Assembly: GCA_030789695.1 (NCBI GenBank) | Contig: CM061141.1 | Span: 323,749,938 to 323,813,937, forward strand | Origin: Scilla litardierei | Taxonomy: Eukaryota > Streptophyta > Magnoliopsida > Asparagales > Asparagaceae | Length of the DNA stretch: 64,000 bases | Direction of reading: 5' to 3' | Shown here: in pieces, positions 32,137 through 43,222 of the stretch | Position numbering within the stretch: position 1 is the stretch's first letter | Layout of the letters: each line of letters opens with the position of its first letter | Position numbers and translations under genes: made by a program | The notes under the pieces: model-generated | Database searches by the model: none | Told to the model about the DNA's origin: nothing | The model's input: the letters and a program-made list of their open reading frames with translations, nothing else

Positions 32137-32214
32137 TTAGGGTTTGGAAGCTTCTTTCTTCTTTATCTTTCCTCCAACCCCCGAAGCGAGAACCAAAGCT
32201 CCAGTCTTCGACAT
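32137..32214 (-). pseudogene. SMT1-like N-terminal piece (right arm)
   Basis: Mirror copy of 28,480-28,557 with the same 25-codon frame. It lies ~0.77 kb from the P450 piece in the same orientation. Confidence 0.65.
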
Positions 32215-32649
32215 CTTCGCATGCGATCAAAGAAACAGTTAACCTCTCAAAAATATTGTCAATCCATAATCACAAATTATTTCAACTTCAGTGGAGTTCA
32301 AAGAATGTGAAACAAATAAATGCAAAACGAAGTACAGCTGCCATCCACTGAAAGCCATCCTTTATTATTTTATCCCCCAACTCCACAGAGGATGAAAAAA
32401 TTGCAAATTTACGATTTTTCCAAAGACAACAGCTTTACTCTTATTATTTCATTATTTTCACATAAAGAAAAAAGAAATCATTTTCAAGAAGCAGTACGTC
32501 AATTCCTAAAGAGATCTTAGCAACATGAGAGACCTACATTTAGAGTTTTTTTTGGGACAAAATAAATGGAAAGAACAAAAAATATGAGAGATGGAGGATT
32601 AATCAATTGAGCTTTTAAAAATAACAATAAATTTGGAAGGTAACCTCGT

Positions 32650-33405
32650 AATTGAAAAAACTAAGAAAAAACTCACCTTTATTTTAAAAATTGCCTTTTG
32701 TGAACCCATTTATGGTTGATGCAAACAAAAATTAAGAGCAGATCTGTGATCAGAGCCGTGATCAGAGCCAAAAAATGCCTTTTGTGATCAGAGAAACGTG
32801 ATAAGAGCAGATCTGAACGGATCCTAAAAATTAAGAGCACACACATTAAGATCTGTGATTAGAGCCTAAAAATGCAGAAAAAACTAAGAAAAAACTCGCC
32901 TTTATTTTAAAAATTGCTGTTTGTGAACTAATTTCTGGTTGAGGTAAACAAAAATTAAGAGCAGATCTATGATAAGAGCCGTGATCAAAGCCGAACAATG
33001 CCTTTGGTGATCAGAGAAACGTGATCAGAGCAGATCTGTGATCAGAGGCGAAAAATTAAGAGCACACACATTAAGATCTGTGATTAGAGCCGAAAAAACT
33101 CAGAAAAAACTCAAAAAAAAACTCACCTTTATTTTAAAATTGCCTTTTGCGAACCCATTTCTGGTTGATGCAAACAAAAATTAAGATCAGAGCCGTGATC
33201 AGAGCCAAAAAAATGCTTTTTGTGATCAGAGAAACGTGATCAGAGCAGATATGTGATCAGAGCCGAAAAATTAAGAGCACACACATTAAGATCTGTGATT
33301 AGAGCCAGAAAAACTCAGAAAAAAACTCAGGAAAACTCACCTTTTTAAAAAATTGCCTTTTGTGAACACATTTCTGGTTGATGAAATTTAGATCGGCACT
33401 TTGGG
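32650..33405 (-). repeat. ~225 bp tandem repeats (right arm)
   Basis: Mirror copy of 27,290-28,045. Confidence 0.85.
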
Positions 33406-33538
33406 TATGATTCAAAAGCTCACCGACGATAGAGAAATTGAGAAATTGAATTGCAGTGCCATTTTTTTTCTTCAGATGATTCAAAAATGTTGAAAATGAG
33501 TGGAGATAAGGAAAGAGAGAGAGACTTGGGGCTGATTA

Positions 33539-34118
33539 GAGCAACTCCAACCCTTCTCTATAACTCCAAAATGGAGATTGAAGTTGCTCCAACCCATCTC
33601 CAAAATGAAGATAGAGATAGAGATTTGCAATAGTGCCCCTTCATATTTGGAGGGGCACTATTCACCCCGCCAAATCTCTAAACTTCTCATTAATGACAAC
33701 TTAGACCTTAATTAAAATCTTATGATTATTTATTACTAATGTATTTTACAAATCACGTGACCAACTTTAATAATTATAGTACCGATGAAAATATCTCAAT
33801 TATACCTACAACATGAGACCAATATTGGATATTTTTCGAGCAAATTTAAAATATTTACAATATGACAAGAAATACTTAATACTTAATACTTAAAAAATTA
33901 ACATTGAAGAATAATATTATTTATAATTTTCTTTCATCCAGAAATAATGTATTAGATTAACCCATTTTAATGATAAATATTTTTCATTAGTAAAGCTTAA
34001 ACAAAGAGAAAATATGATTTGAAGATGGTGGGTTGGAGTTGCCCATCCTCCAAAATAGCATCTTTTAGAGATATTCCATTTTGAAGGGAGGTTTTGGAGA
34101 TTTGGGTTGGAGTTGCTC
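33539..34118. mobile_element. MITE, 580 bp, Harbinger/Tourist-like (right arm)
   Basis: Mirror copy of 26,573-27,152, with GAGCAACTCCAACCC ends and TTA on both sides (33,536-33,538 and 34,119-34,121). Confidence 0.8.
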
Positions 34119-34664
34119 TTATTGTTTTCTTCAGATGGAAAGACAGCATATCTAAAGACAGCACGACAATGTCTCGATGCCCTTTGTTTTTTCAAAACAC
34201 ACCCAAATCAAGTACCCCCCCCCCCCCCCTCTCTGTTTCAATCCTCTCTGTTTCAATCTGGCCCCACATTATTTTTAACCACTTCAAAGTTTTGGGGCGG
34301 TGATGTTTAAACAAAAATTTAATTTTTCCCATTAAGTGACGTTTCGATTTCCCCCCAGGATTTTCTCCGAAAATTTATTCAAATTTCAAAAAATTTTATC
34401 TCACTCTCTTGCCTGTGGGACCTACTCTTTTGATGACTGGGACAAACTCTTGGTGACTGGGACAAAATCTTGCTGGCTGGAACAAAAATTCAAAAACAAT
34501 CGTGAAATGTATAATAGCTGACTGGAACAAAGATTCAAAAACAGTCGTGAAATGTATAATAGAATAGTCATAACCCGGGCACGGTTCATTTAAGATTTTC
34601 CCCCCGAAATCGTTGTTCTCCAAAAAATTATTTTCACAGCTAAAATTTAAAAGAGGAACAAATT

Positions 34665-34905
34665 AGCGTAAAAATATTTAGCAGCACGGGCGCCTTCGGT
34701 GTGGAATAACAAATTCGATGCAAGCGCCTTCGACACAAAACAACAAATTAGGCGCGGAACAACAAATTAGCGTAAAACAACAAATTAGGCGCAGGCGCCT
34801 TCGGCGCGGAACAACAAATTAGGGTAAAAACGGGCGCCTTCGGCGTGGAAATTAAGGTAAAAGCAGCATTCGGCGCGGGCGCCTGAAGGCGCGTTCGAAA
34901 ACGTG
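34665..34905 (-). repeat. GC-rich short tandem repeats (right arm)
   Basis: Mirror copy of 25,790-26,030, with GGCGCCTTCGGCGC blocks alternating with AACAACAAATTA. Confidence 0.8.
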
Positions 34906-34914
34906 TTCGAAAAG

Positions 34915-36721
34915 GTGCGGTTATTCCAACATGGGTTTCAACGTGGGTTCGAAAACGACTATTTGTTTTATGTTTTTTGAGCTTTCCCCAAGAAATTTTG
35001 TTTTTTTTGTTTTAAAAAATGCAAAAGGTCATGTCCTAATCACGTACAGTAAGCATTTTTGTATTTGACTCTTCGACCCTTGACGAAGGCAATAAAAATT
35101 GTGTTGGATAGATAGACATGTTCTAAATTTACTTAACGTAACTTTCATCTTTAAGCACAAAATAGGTCTAGTTCCTAATGTTGGATAATATCTGGATCAT
35201 GATTCATATAGGTCTAATTCCTAATGTTGCCATGAATTTTTTGCTAATTAGACTTTTCTCATGGAAATCCAAAAGGCCTCGTCACCCCCATTGTCTAATT
35301 AGAATTTTTTGCTTGTGATATCAGATTACATTATACAGTACAAATCTTCCCTTTGAGTTTGCACACTATTAGTTGTTAGTTTTCCATGTGACAGGGTATA
35401 TATTCAAATTTGGTCTATATGATCAAGATCTATATCTATATACAAAAATTGTTATCCAAGGCTCCTGAACTGTTCGATTACAATTCGTATTCCATAAGCG
35501 GTAGATCAATAAAACTGTCTACTTTTGGCCAGTCAATTTGAGACTGCGTATGCATATGTAAAACATCATAAAAACATTTGAAATTTAGTATTTATGCCCT
35601 TAAATAATTTAGATCATGTTATACAGTATAGATCATCCATTTAACTAAGGCATCATATCACTTGCAAGTAATGATATAATAAGATCTGTTCTTCAATCCA
35701 CCATATAAAAGTTCATATAAGATTGCATATTTATGCATACACAGCACATGCACACATAACTGGGTCATCTCAATTAAATATGAGCAGAAAGATCTCACCA
35801 AAACCGAACCAGCTTTAATTGAACATTGGCCAGGCCCGGAAGATGGAAGCTTTCAAATAACTACCGACAAATTCTTCCCAATATCAGCTTGATGACCAAT
35901 TTTTTGCATTTTCTTGAAGGCTGCACACGTTTTACATCATGCACTCACCCCCACCCAAAATTCTGAAGGGAGTTGCTCACGGTTTTTTGTTCATCGATGA
36001 CGATTACGAACTGATTTAAAAAACGAAAATCAGACATAAAAGTGGTTGAGATTCAAGCAGTAACCTGTGGTGTACCTTCTCAGGAAAATTGAATCTCTTC
36101 TGAACAACAGAAATTCGTTCCCTAATCATCCCCCCTTCTCACCTTCATAAATCATCACCAGTTCGAACACTAATGTCACAAAATTAAGAATCATCATATT
36201 TTAATATTCTAGAATATTTTTTATTTTTTACGCAATATCCATCTATGTAGTATTGGCTAATAATAAACTGCATATTCATGAAATCAATTTTGTCAAATGT
36301 TTTGTTATGAATAAGATGAGATGAAATAATGACAATCCAACTTAATAATTTTTTTAAATAAATGCTACATAGGTTGTCGTTATCAACACGATACTTCATT
36401 TAGCATCAACTGTAAAATTAGACTAATTTCCAACCTCCCCAAATAAGAGTTGAACAAAAGGCTAGCCAAATTTACGCGCTTGATATTAATAATAAACACT
36501 TCAAAATCAATTTTAAACACTAAAATTCAGGTCAATTGTCTAAATGCAAACAATCCTCCTAAAAATAACACAGTTTGCCGTTGAAACTCGAGATTTGGTG
36601 CAAGAATTAAGACAACATTTTATTATCTTCTTTATTATCTTATTTTTATTATCTTCTTACCTTCATTTTATTATCTTCATTTTATAAAAATAAAAATAAA
36701 AATAAGCAAATAAAGTGTTAC
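34915..36721. other. AT-rich mosaic sequence (mirror of 23,973-25,780)
   Basis: No supported gene. Ends in the ATAATAAAATG-type simple repeats. Confidence 0.4.
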
Positions 36722-36791
36722 CTTCATTTTATTATCTTCTTCTTTAAGGCGTTTCTCTTCTTACTTCTTCTTCAGTTCCTTCTTAAGAGCA
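36722..36791 (-). pseudogene. Lys/Glu-rich exon piece (right arm)
   Basis: Mirror copy of 23,903-23,972, with the same stop in the KKK-stop-EEK position. Confidence 0.25.
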
Positions 36792-36863
36792 CTGCCATAG
36801 AAAAATCAAAAAATTAAAAAGGAGAAATACATTGATAGAGTTGGAGATCAGAGAGAGTGGGTG

Positions 36864-36989
36864 TCAAAGAGGAATCCATAGAAATATTCGATACTTCGCA
36901 TCGGCAAGAGCTGGCCATGTCTCCGACCTCGTCAACGACCGATTATCCTCTTCCACAACCTTGGGAGACGGCAATTCCGTAGAAGCGGC
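36864..36989 (-). pseudogene. Exon piece with SETWPALADAK motif (right arm)
   Basis: Mirror copy of 23,705-23,830. Confidence 0.3.
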
Positions 36990-37531
36990 CTGTTTTCACG
37001 GAAGATCAAGCAAAATATCAAAACAAAAGGAAGAACCATTCTAAGAATTCCGTAGTCGCATCCATAAGTATAATGAATTATAAATGTTTTGCCCACCTTC
37101 AAGTCCCATGGAGGCAGAAATTAAGCATTTCAACGTTTTTTTTCAAGCACCACTCTTAAACTTCATCAATGAAATAGTACCATATGATGGAGAAATTGTT
37201 CAAAGCAGAAACACACATATGCATTAGCATACACTACCTGTATCATAAAATATTTGCAAAGGATATGTGACACTCCATGCAATGCGCTAACAACGGCATA
37301 TGCATACCTGTTGTTGACATCAAAAGAGACAAATACAGTAAGTAAAGAGCAACAGGTCATGGTATATATTATAATGGGATATAAGCAAGTATGATTAATG
37401 GCACTTACATTTCCAATACCCATCCAAATACTTCATCTGTCACTCAATCATTTTTCATTTTCAGGGAGACATTCATCCATGTAAGAGCAATTTTTTCCCC
37501 AACTGTATGTGTCCAATATACCATTACGCCA

Positions 37532-37725
37532 TTAGCCGTGCATGAAATAGTTAACACTGTAAGTGAGAAAAACTACAACACTAAATTGCGTGATAAGAGT
37601 ACTGAATCTGATATTAATCATGCAAGCACTCATAACGAACAACCGATCATTCTGCATAAATAATTCCCTGACATGTGCTACTGACCTTTCTATCTCATGT
37701 AGGTTCTTTTTTAAATATCTACATC
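37532..37725 (-). pseudogene. Exon-like piece with hydrophobic end (right arm)
   Basis: Mirror copy of 22,969-23,162. In this copy the frame is open upstream through the intron border to 37,777. Confidence 0.3.
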
Positions 37726-38761
37726 CTGCAAAAGATTCAAAAAAAATGACTTTAGTAGACAAAAATGAGTCAACCAATGATCTTAGTAAGAAGATACTGA
37801 ATTAGCAGTAGCTTTAATAGAACGCCACAAAGAACTTTGGTAGTAGTAAATAATGTAGTATATAATATGGTTTAATTTGGAACATTGAATGTAATGAAGG
37901 AAACCCTGCAGCTTATATTTTAAAAAATACCAGAACACCAAATCAAATGAATCCAGAAAACCGATTTCTGTTGGTTCATCAAGAACACAAAAACAGAAAC
38001 CAAAAGTGCAAAACTACTCAATTTCGATAATAAGACAACCTGATTTTCTTTTCAGGCCAGATGCTAATAGAATCATGTAAACCCTAAGATGTTGGAATTT
38101 AAATATTGAGTCTGTGATGAGGATCGAGCCAGGGAAATAAAATAGATGTTGTAGCCTACCAAAACTTTCTCAAACTTTCTCAAACTCAGCATATTGTAGT
38201 GTTGTAGCCTACCAAAAATAACATCCAGGAAAGCATATTTCCATATTAATTACAAAAAAAGTTAAAGAAATCTGGCTCTGGCCTCCTCCTCCTCTCTGGA
38301 TTCGTCAGCCTCAAGGCATTCGAGAAGCAGAGAGATTCGTACATCAGGGCCTGTTTCACGCGAAGAGAGGGAGCACCTCCTCCTTTGCAGGCGGCGAAGA
38401 GAGGGAGCACCTCCTCCTTGGCAGGCGGTGTTGGCTCTAGCATCCTTCTCGCTAGATTCATCAGCAAGCAGGTTCGGAGAGAAAATACCATCCTGTGTTT
38501 GCAAGAGGCCTCAATGCAAGCAGCCTCAATGCAAGTCGTCGGATTCGAGGACGCGGATCGCTGATGTGAGTCCAAATGGACGGTACTGATTTATTGTGTT
38601 TTCTCTTAGAGGAAGATAGTGGAGAGAGAGAGTCGTTTAATGGGGGAGAAAAAATGGGGGCGTGAGAAAGCGCGTGATTTCTATTTTTAGACGTGATTTC
38701 AAATTTCTCTCTCAAGCGCGTGCCTGCGGGACCCATTCACGTACGGCAACATCCTAGCCAT
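37726..38761. other. Sequence beside H1 (mirror of 21,934-22,968)
   Basis: Contains the ~37 bp duplication in this arm with one difference (TTTGCAGGCGG against TTGGCAGGCGG). No identified gene. Confidence 0.35.
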
Positions 38762-38764
38762 TTA

Positions 38765-38781
38765 GGGCTTGTTCTTTTGAG
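38765..38781 (+). repeat. Terminal inverted repeat of H1 (original), TSD TTA
   Basis: GGGCTTGTTCTTTTGAG, with TTA at 38,762-38,764. Two related subterminal motifs follow, GTGTTCTTTTGAGGGGGAAAG (from 38,841) and GTGTTCTTTTGGGGTTGGGA (from 38,918), which could be extra transposase-binding sites. Confidence 0.75.
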
Positions 38782-39029
38782 TGGAAGGAAGGAAGGGAAA
38801 GTTGGGAGGCAAAGGAATTTAGAAGAGAGAGAAATGGGGTTGTGTGTTCTTTTGAGGGGGAAAGTTGAGAGGAATTGGTAGAGGGAAAGTTATGTGGGTT
38901 CCATTAAATTTTTTTGTGTTCTTTTGGGGTTGGGAAAGTTGGTAGTGGAAAGTGAAATTGTGATATGTGGTAGGGAGAGGTGAGAATAGGATAATTTCAC
39001 CCCCTCCCCATGGCAGCACAAGCCAGTGA

Positions 39030-39845
39030 GCATGTATGGTATATCACACAGCCGCAAGGGCCAAAAATTTATCCGCTTCATACTGCTATCAGACAGACCC
39101 AAGTGCAGGAAAAATATCAGATTCATATGATAGCAATTGAAACATGCACATATCACCATGCACAAAACAGGGAGCATATAGAGTCTGGCAGCCAGAACCA
39201 AGGGGAGAAAAAATATCAGTTGAAACATGCACATATCACCATACACAAGACAGTGAGCATATAGAGTCTGAAAGACAGACCCAAGGGCAGGAAAAATTTC
39301 AGATTCATATAGATAGCAATTGAAATATGCACATATCACCATACACAAGACAGTGAGCATATAGAGTCTGAAAGACAGACCCAAGGGACGGAAAAATTTC
39401 AGATTCATATTGATAGCAATTGAAACATGCACATATCATCATACACAAGACAGTGAGCATATGGAGTCTGAAAGACAGACCCAATGGCAGGAAAAATTTC
39501 AGATTCATATGGATAGCAATTGAAACATGCACATATCATCATGCACAAAACATGGAGCATATAGAGTCTGGCAGCCAGAACCAAAGGGAGAAAAAATATC
39601 AGTTGAAACATGCACATATCACCATGCACAAGACATTGAGCCTATATGGAATTACCCACAGCCCCAAGGGCACAGAACAGATGAGGTTCATATGGATATC
39701 AATTGAAACATTCACATATCACCATGCATAAACAATGAGCCTAGATGGTATTGCCCACATCCCCAAGGGCACAAAACTGATCAGATTCATATTGCATTCA
39801 ACTGAAACATGCACATATCACAATGCACAAGACAGTGAGCATAGG
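39030..39845 (-). repeat. Array of ~100 bp repeats (right arm)
   Basis: Mirror copy of 20,850-21,665, with several unit-specific substitutions between arms. Confidence 0.9.
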
Positions 39846-39925
39846 GGGGGCCTGTCAAACAGCCGCACGGGCACAAAAAATAACAGTTTCATATTGGTAT
39901 CATTACAAGTTATCCGACAACCCAT

Positions 39926-40405
39926 TCATACATTCTTCGTGTACACACCCAACAACATTAAAATGATTAGGCCTAATATAGAAAACAACAAACACTTAAT
40001 TGTGTCAATATCTCCGATAATCCTATTCATTTTCTCCGTGTTTCTCTCAATTTGTCCAACTATCGTACCCAACTGCCCCTCTAGATCGTAAACCCTACTA
40101 TCCGACAGGATGCTTGAAGAGCTATCCAAAATCTGCCCCCTTTCATTCGCATCCTTCAAAAGAAGTATATCGTTGCGCGACCAAGCATTGTGAGCGAGGT
40201 CCTTCCATTCGTAGAATCCGCAGTGTTCGACGCGAGATGAACAAGTCCAATATCTCCTCCCAAGGTCGCGTCGGGACCAAGAAGTCTGCCTTGGGCACCT
40301 CAGGCCACAGTGGCAAAGCCAGTAGTCTGCTGGATCACATTCCAACTCATCCTGCAGGTGTGATCGTTCTGACGGGTTAGAGCTTGCACTCATTTGACCA
40401 TGCAT
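39926..40405 (-). CDS. GRF-type zinc-finger protein with C-terminal membrane anchor (H1, original copy)
   Basis: 159 codons, intact, with the same cysteine pattern (C31, C33, C55, C62), the RRYWTC and EWKD motifs and a C-terminal hydrophobic helix. It differs from the left-arm copy by only a couple of residues (for example His/Leu at position 16-17, Val/Ile near residue 115). The leader splice donor (minus strand GTAGGTACGC) is at about 40,470-40,480. Only 170 bp upstream sits the end of retrotransposon C, so the original promoter is cut off and the C LTR, which reads away from it on the minus strand, is the nearest regulatory DNA. Its intactness contrasts with the broken H1 transposase and Myb-like genes. 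Confidence 0.8.
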   Translation of the reverse strand: MHGQMSASSNPSERSHLQDELECDPADYWLCHCGLRCPRQTSWSRRDLGRRYWTCSSRVEHCGFYEWKDLAHNAWSRNDILLLKDANERGQILDSSSSILSDSRVYDLEGQLGTIVGQIERNTEKMNRIIGDIDTIKCLLFSILGLIILMLLGVYTKNV

Positions 40406-40568
40406 AATTACAGATTAGTAATGGAAATATAAAAAATACAAGGAAATGATGTGATAAGTGACGGTGAAAGGCGTACCTACGATTGTATAAGAAGGATGAC
40501 AATGGAGATGACGTCTTGAAGGAAAAAGAACGAGGAAAAATTCATTGCATACACAGAATAAGACAAAC

Positions 40569-40573
40569 CCACA
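40569..40573. repeat. Target-site duplication CCACA of C (left)
   Basis: CCACA, repeated at 56,359-56,363 after the other LTR. Confidence 0.9.
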
Positions 40574-41628
40574 TGTTTACGGGTGATTTTTCACCCGCAA
40601 ATCGATAGTATGGAGTGTGCGGGGTCAACGCGGTCAAAGGGGACACGCGGGACCCCCGTGTTGTCGTGGTAGCCACGTGAGACGGAGATGACCCGGGTGG
40701 TCGGTCGATGGCGCGTTCGCTTGAGCGGGAAGGCGCCGTTCCGATCTCCGGCGGGCCGATGGGTAGCATCGGCGGGATGGCAACTTCCGTAATCGGTAGA
40801 AGGCGGGGTCGCTCGGTGAGGGGACGCGCAGATCTTCGCGTCGGCTAGCCAAGGGGTGGCCTCGGCAGAGCGACTATCTTCTGGTGGTGGAGACGAACGG
40901 GCTCGGGGACGAGTGCGCTCGGCTCCGGCTGTGAGGACGCTGAGGGGTAGCCTCGGCGTCGCAGGATCTCCTGGACTTGAATGGACGAAGGAGCTCATCA
41001 GGGGGTCGGACCTTGGTTCCGACCGAATCCCCTCCGATGTCAAAGTCAGATCTAGTCTGAGGGATGCTCGGTGGGATCGGGCTCGGTTCACGGAGAGACC
41101 AAGCCCCGATCCTCGAGCCGAGCTATGGAGAAGAAATATGTAAAGGCGGAAGGTGGTGTAAGATGGAGTTTGTGATACCTCCGTTGTAGATCGTGAAGAT
41201 CCAGCCCCTTTGGATGACGCCACCCCCCTCCTTATATAGGCCCATCATCCTAATAATGTGCCATGATGTCACATCATGGCCATCATTCATGAGGACGTGC
41301 AAATGGGGAAGTGTTGACCCCCCACTAATGGCGCCCATTTGATGATGGAATGAATGTCATCAACATAGCCATGATTGGCGCGTTTAAGGCCATTAAGGCG
41401 GGCCATGATGGCGAGAGTGATGGCATTTGGCGGTTGCCATATTTGGCAAATGCTTCCTTGATTTGGGCCCCGATTTCCTCCACTGTGGAAGTGGGCCTTC
41501 GTCATGGGTGGAGAAGCGCGGCCCGTCCGTGAGATCCTTTGGCCGAGGCCCCAAGGTCGTAGTAGTCCGGTTGACCAGTCGTAGTTGACTTGGCTCTTCC
41601 GGGCCCGGTCAAAATAGTCCTATCAACA
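40574..41628 (-). repeat. C 3' LTR (1,055 bp)
   Basis: Nearly identical to 55,303-56,358. The palindrome arm ends inside it at 41,451. Long open frames here (for example 40,591-41,223 minus) have no family features and only reflect GC-rich LTR DNA. Confidence 0.9.
41231..41240 (-). promoter_or_regulatory. TATA box of the C 3' LTR
   Basis: CCTATATAAG on the minus strand, with copies at 55,961-55,970 and (plus) 19,456-19,465. Confidence 0.6.
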
Positions 41629-41641
41629 ACCCCCATCTTCT
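41629..41641 (-). promoter_or_regulatory. Polypurine tract of C
   Basis: On the minus strand CAGAAGATGGGGGT abuts the TGTTGATAGG start of the 3' LTR. It fixes the orientation of C. Confidence 0.65.
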
Positions 41642-41759
41642 GAGCTCTACCATTGTTGAGGTGGATGTCGGGAGATGTAGTATAATGGGGAAGAGGTTGC
41701 ACTCTCTGCAAAACTTTGGTCCGTCTTGCGGAGTTGGCTAGGGACGATAGATCGTCAGT

Positions 41760-42290
41760 CCGAGATTCGTTCGGTTGTGAGGGGAGTCGTCCATCGACTT
41801 ACGGCCAACGAAGAAGTCTGGTCGGTCAGCTGGGGGAGCTGTCCAGTCTTACGGTCGACCTCGTTCGTTCGGTGGCGAGTGGAGTTGCCCCTCGACTGGT
41901 CGGCCTGCTGGGGGAGCTGTCCACAGCCTTACGGTCGATCTCGTTCGTTCGGTGGCGAGGGGAGTTGCCCCTCGACTTACGGTCGACGAAGGAGTAGGTC
42001 GACCAGTTGGGGGAGTTGCCCCCAGCCTCATGGTCGGTGGGTCGATTGGCCTGCTGAGGGAGCTATCACTCAGTCTTATGGTCAATCGAGTGATCAGCTA
42101 GCTGGGGGAGTTGCCCCCAGCCTTACAACCGATCCGTTCGGTTGCGAGGGGAGTTACCCCTCGTCTTACGGCCGACGAAGAAGTGAGTCGGCCAACCGGG
42201 GGAGTTGCCCCCGTCCCTTCGATTGATCCGTTCGTTCGGTTGCGAGTGGAGTCGCTCATCGACTTACGGCCGACGAAGAGGTGAGGACCT
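41760..42290. repeat. GC-rich ~100 bp repeats in C
   Basis: Recurring blocks GGGGGAG(C/T)TG(C/T)CC.CAGCCTTA, CTTACGGTCGAC, GTTCGTTCGGTGGCGAG and GAGTTGCCCCTCG form about five irregular units. Frames stay open in several phases, but no protein family is visible. Confidence 0.8.
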
Positions 42291-43222
42291 TGTGAAGATT
42301 TTCGAAGATTCCATGGTGGCGCTCTGCCACTACTTCTTCCCGCTCGGGTGGATGCAGGAGCGGTTCGGCAAGCGGGGACCCAGCAGCACGGTCGGAGGAG
42401 CGGTCTGGATGCTCAAACTCGGACGGTGGTGCTTCGGCCAGATCGGCTTGGCTACGGTCGGACTCGTTTGGGCACAACTCCAGCTTTCGTCTGGATCCTA
42501 GCTCCTGCTCCAGCTCAACTGCCGTTGGTCATAGCGCAGCTTTGATTGTTGAGCTCTCCTTTGATGGGGCTATGATGTGTGGATTGATCGTTGGCGAATG
42601 CCTGAGAAGTGCTCTGAGAGACTGGAGCTTTGATTGTCTTCTGGAGAACTTTCATGAGGTCGGGCAGCTCGAAAACACTTCTGTGGGCTTCCAGCAATTG
42701 ATGGGTCAACTCGGCTCGGCCCGGCTCGCAGGGAGGGCTCGGCCTGGCTGGCAACTCGGCTCTGAGCACGGACGATGCTGGAGTGTCGTTCGGGAGAACT
42801 TGGAAGGCATTGGGTCCTCCTGTGTACGTCATCCTTGCCCCCTCCACGGCTCGGGTCCGCCTAGGGAGATGACGAGCTCGAGTCGCTGGAAATTACGTCG
42901 GTGCAAGTCAGTTTGGTGAAGGGTGATGAAGTCGAACTCTCATGTGCTTCCTTCGACGATGTCGGTGACCACCGAGGAGAATCGGCTAGGTCCGAAACTG
43001 CGACGTTGCGCCTCCCTGAGCCTCTCTCGTCGGCGGTGAAGCTCGTGGTGGAGGGCTCAATAACCTCATAGGCGAGTTTGCACTCAGGTGCAGAGATTGA
43101 ACTCGACGGAGCTCCCGCTGATCAGGTTCAATTGAAGCTTGCAGTAGAGGCTTGGTTTGCCTGCACCCCCCTCCGTGGGGAGTCGTGGGATCGGCAGCTC
43201 GGTTTGGGGCGTGATCGGTAGC
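42291..43222. other. C internal region, no identified gene
   Basis: GC-rich, with many overlapping open frames on both strands, none recognisable. Likely non-coding retrotransposon derivative sequence. Confidence 0.5.

Larger units (their letters stand above)
30380..41451 (-). repeat. Right arm of the giant palindrome (~11.07 kb, ancestral copy)
   Basis: This is the reverse complement of 19,246-30,314. Homology stops at 41,451, inside the 3' LTR of retrotransposon C, which itself runs on intact to 41,628. Confidence 0.95.

Noticed and set aside
39030..39629. Cys/Leu-rich repeat proteins from the 100 bp arrays
   Set aside because: The period of 100 bp is not a multiple of three, so the open frames shift each unit; this is a tandem DNA repeat, not a coding repeat. 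Repeat units also lack the short spacer structure of a CRISPR array.
40591..41223. 210-codon minus frame in the C LTR (also 55,320-55,953 and 19,480-20,105)
   Set aside because: It lies wholly in LTR DNA, is split into different frames in the other LTR copies, and shows no domain. Treated as GC-driven chance.
19246..41451. Palindrome as a pure sequencing artefact (unsplit hairpin-adapter read)
   Set aside because: The arms carry independent substitutions and indels on both sides, and the left outer junction lies inside a retroelement whose two TSD-marked ends are recovered on either side. An artefact would be expected to give near-identical arms. Not excluded without reads, but less likely.
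41716..43000. Several 80-166 codon frames in the C internal region
   Set aside because: Open in overlapping phases on both strands because of GC-rich tandem repeats; no recognisable gag or other family.
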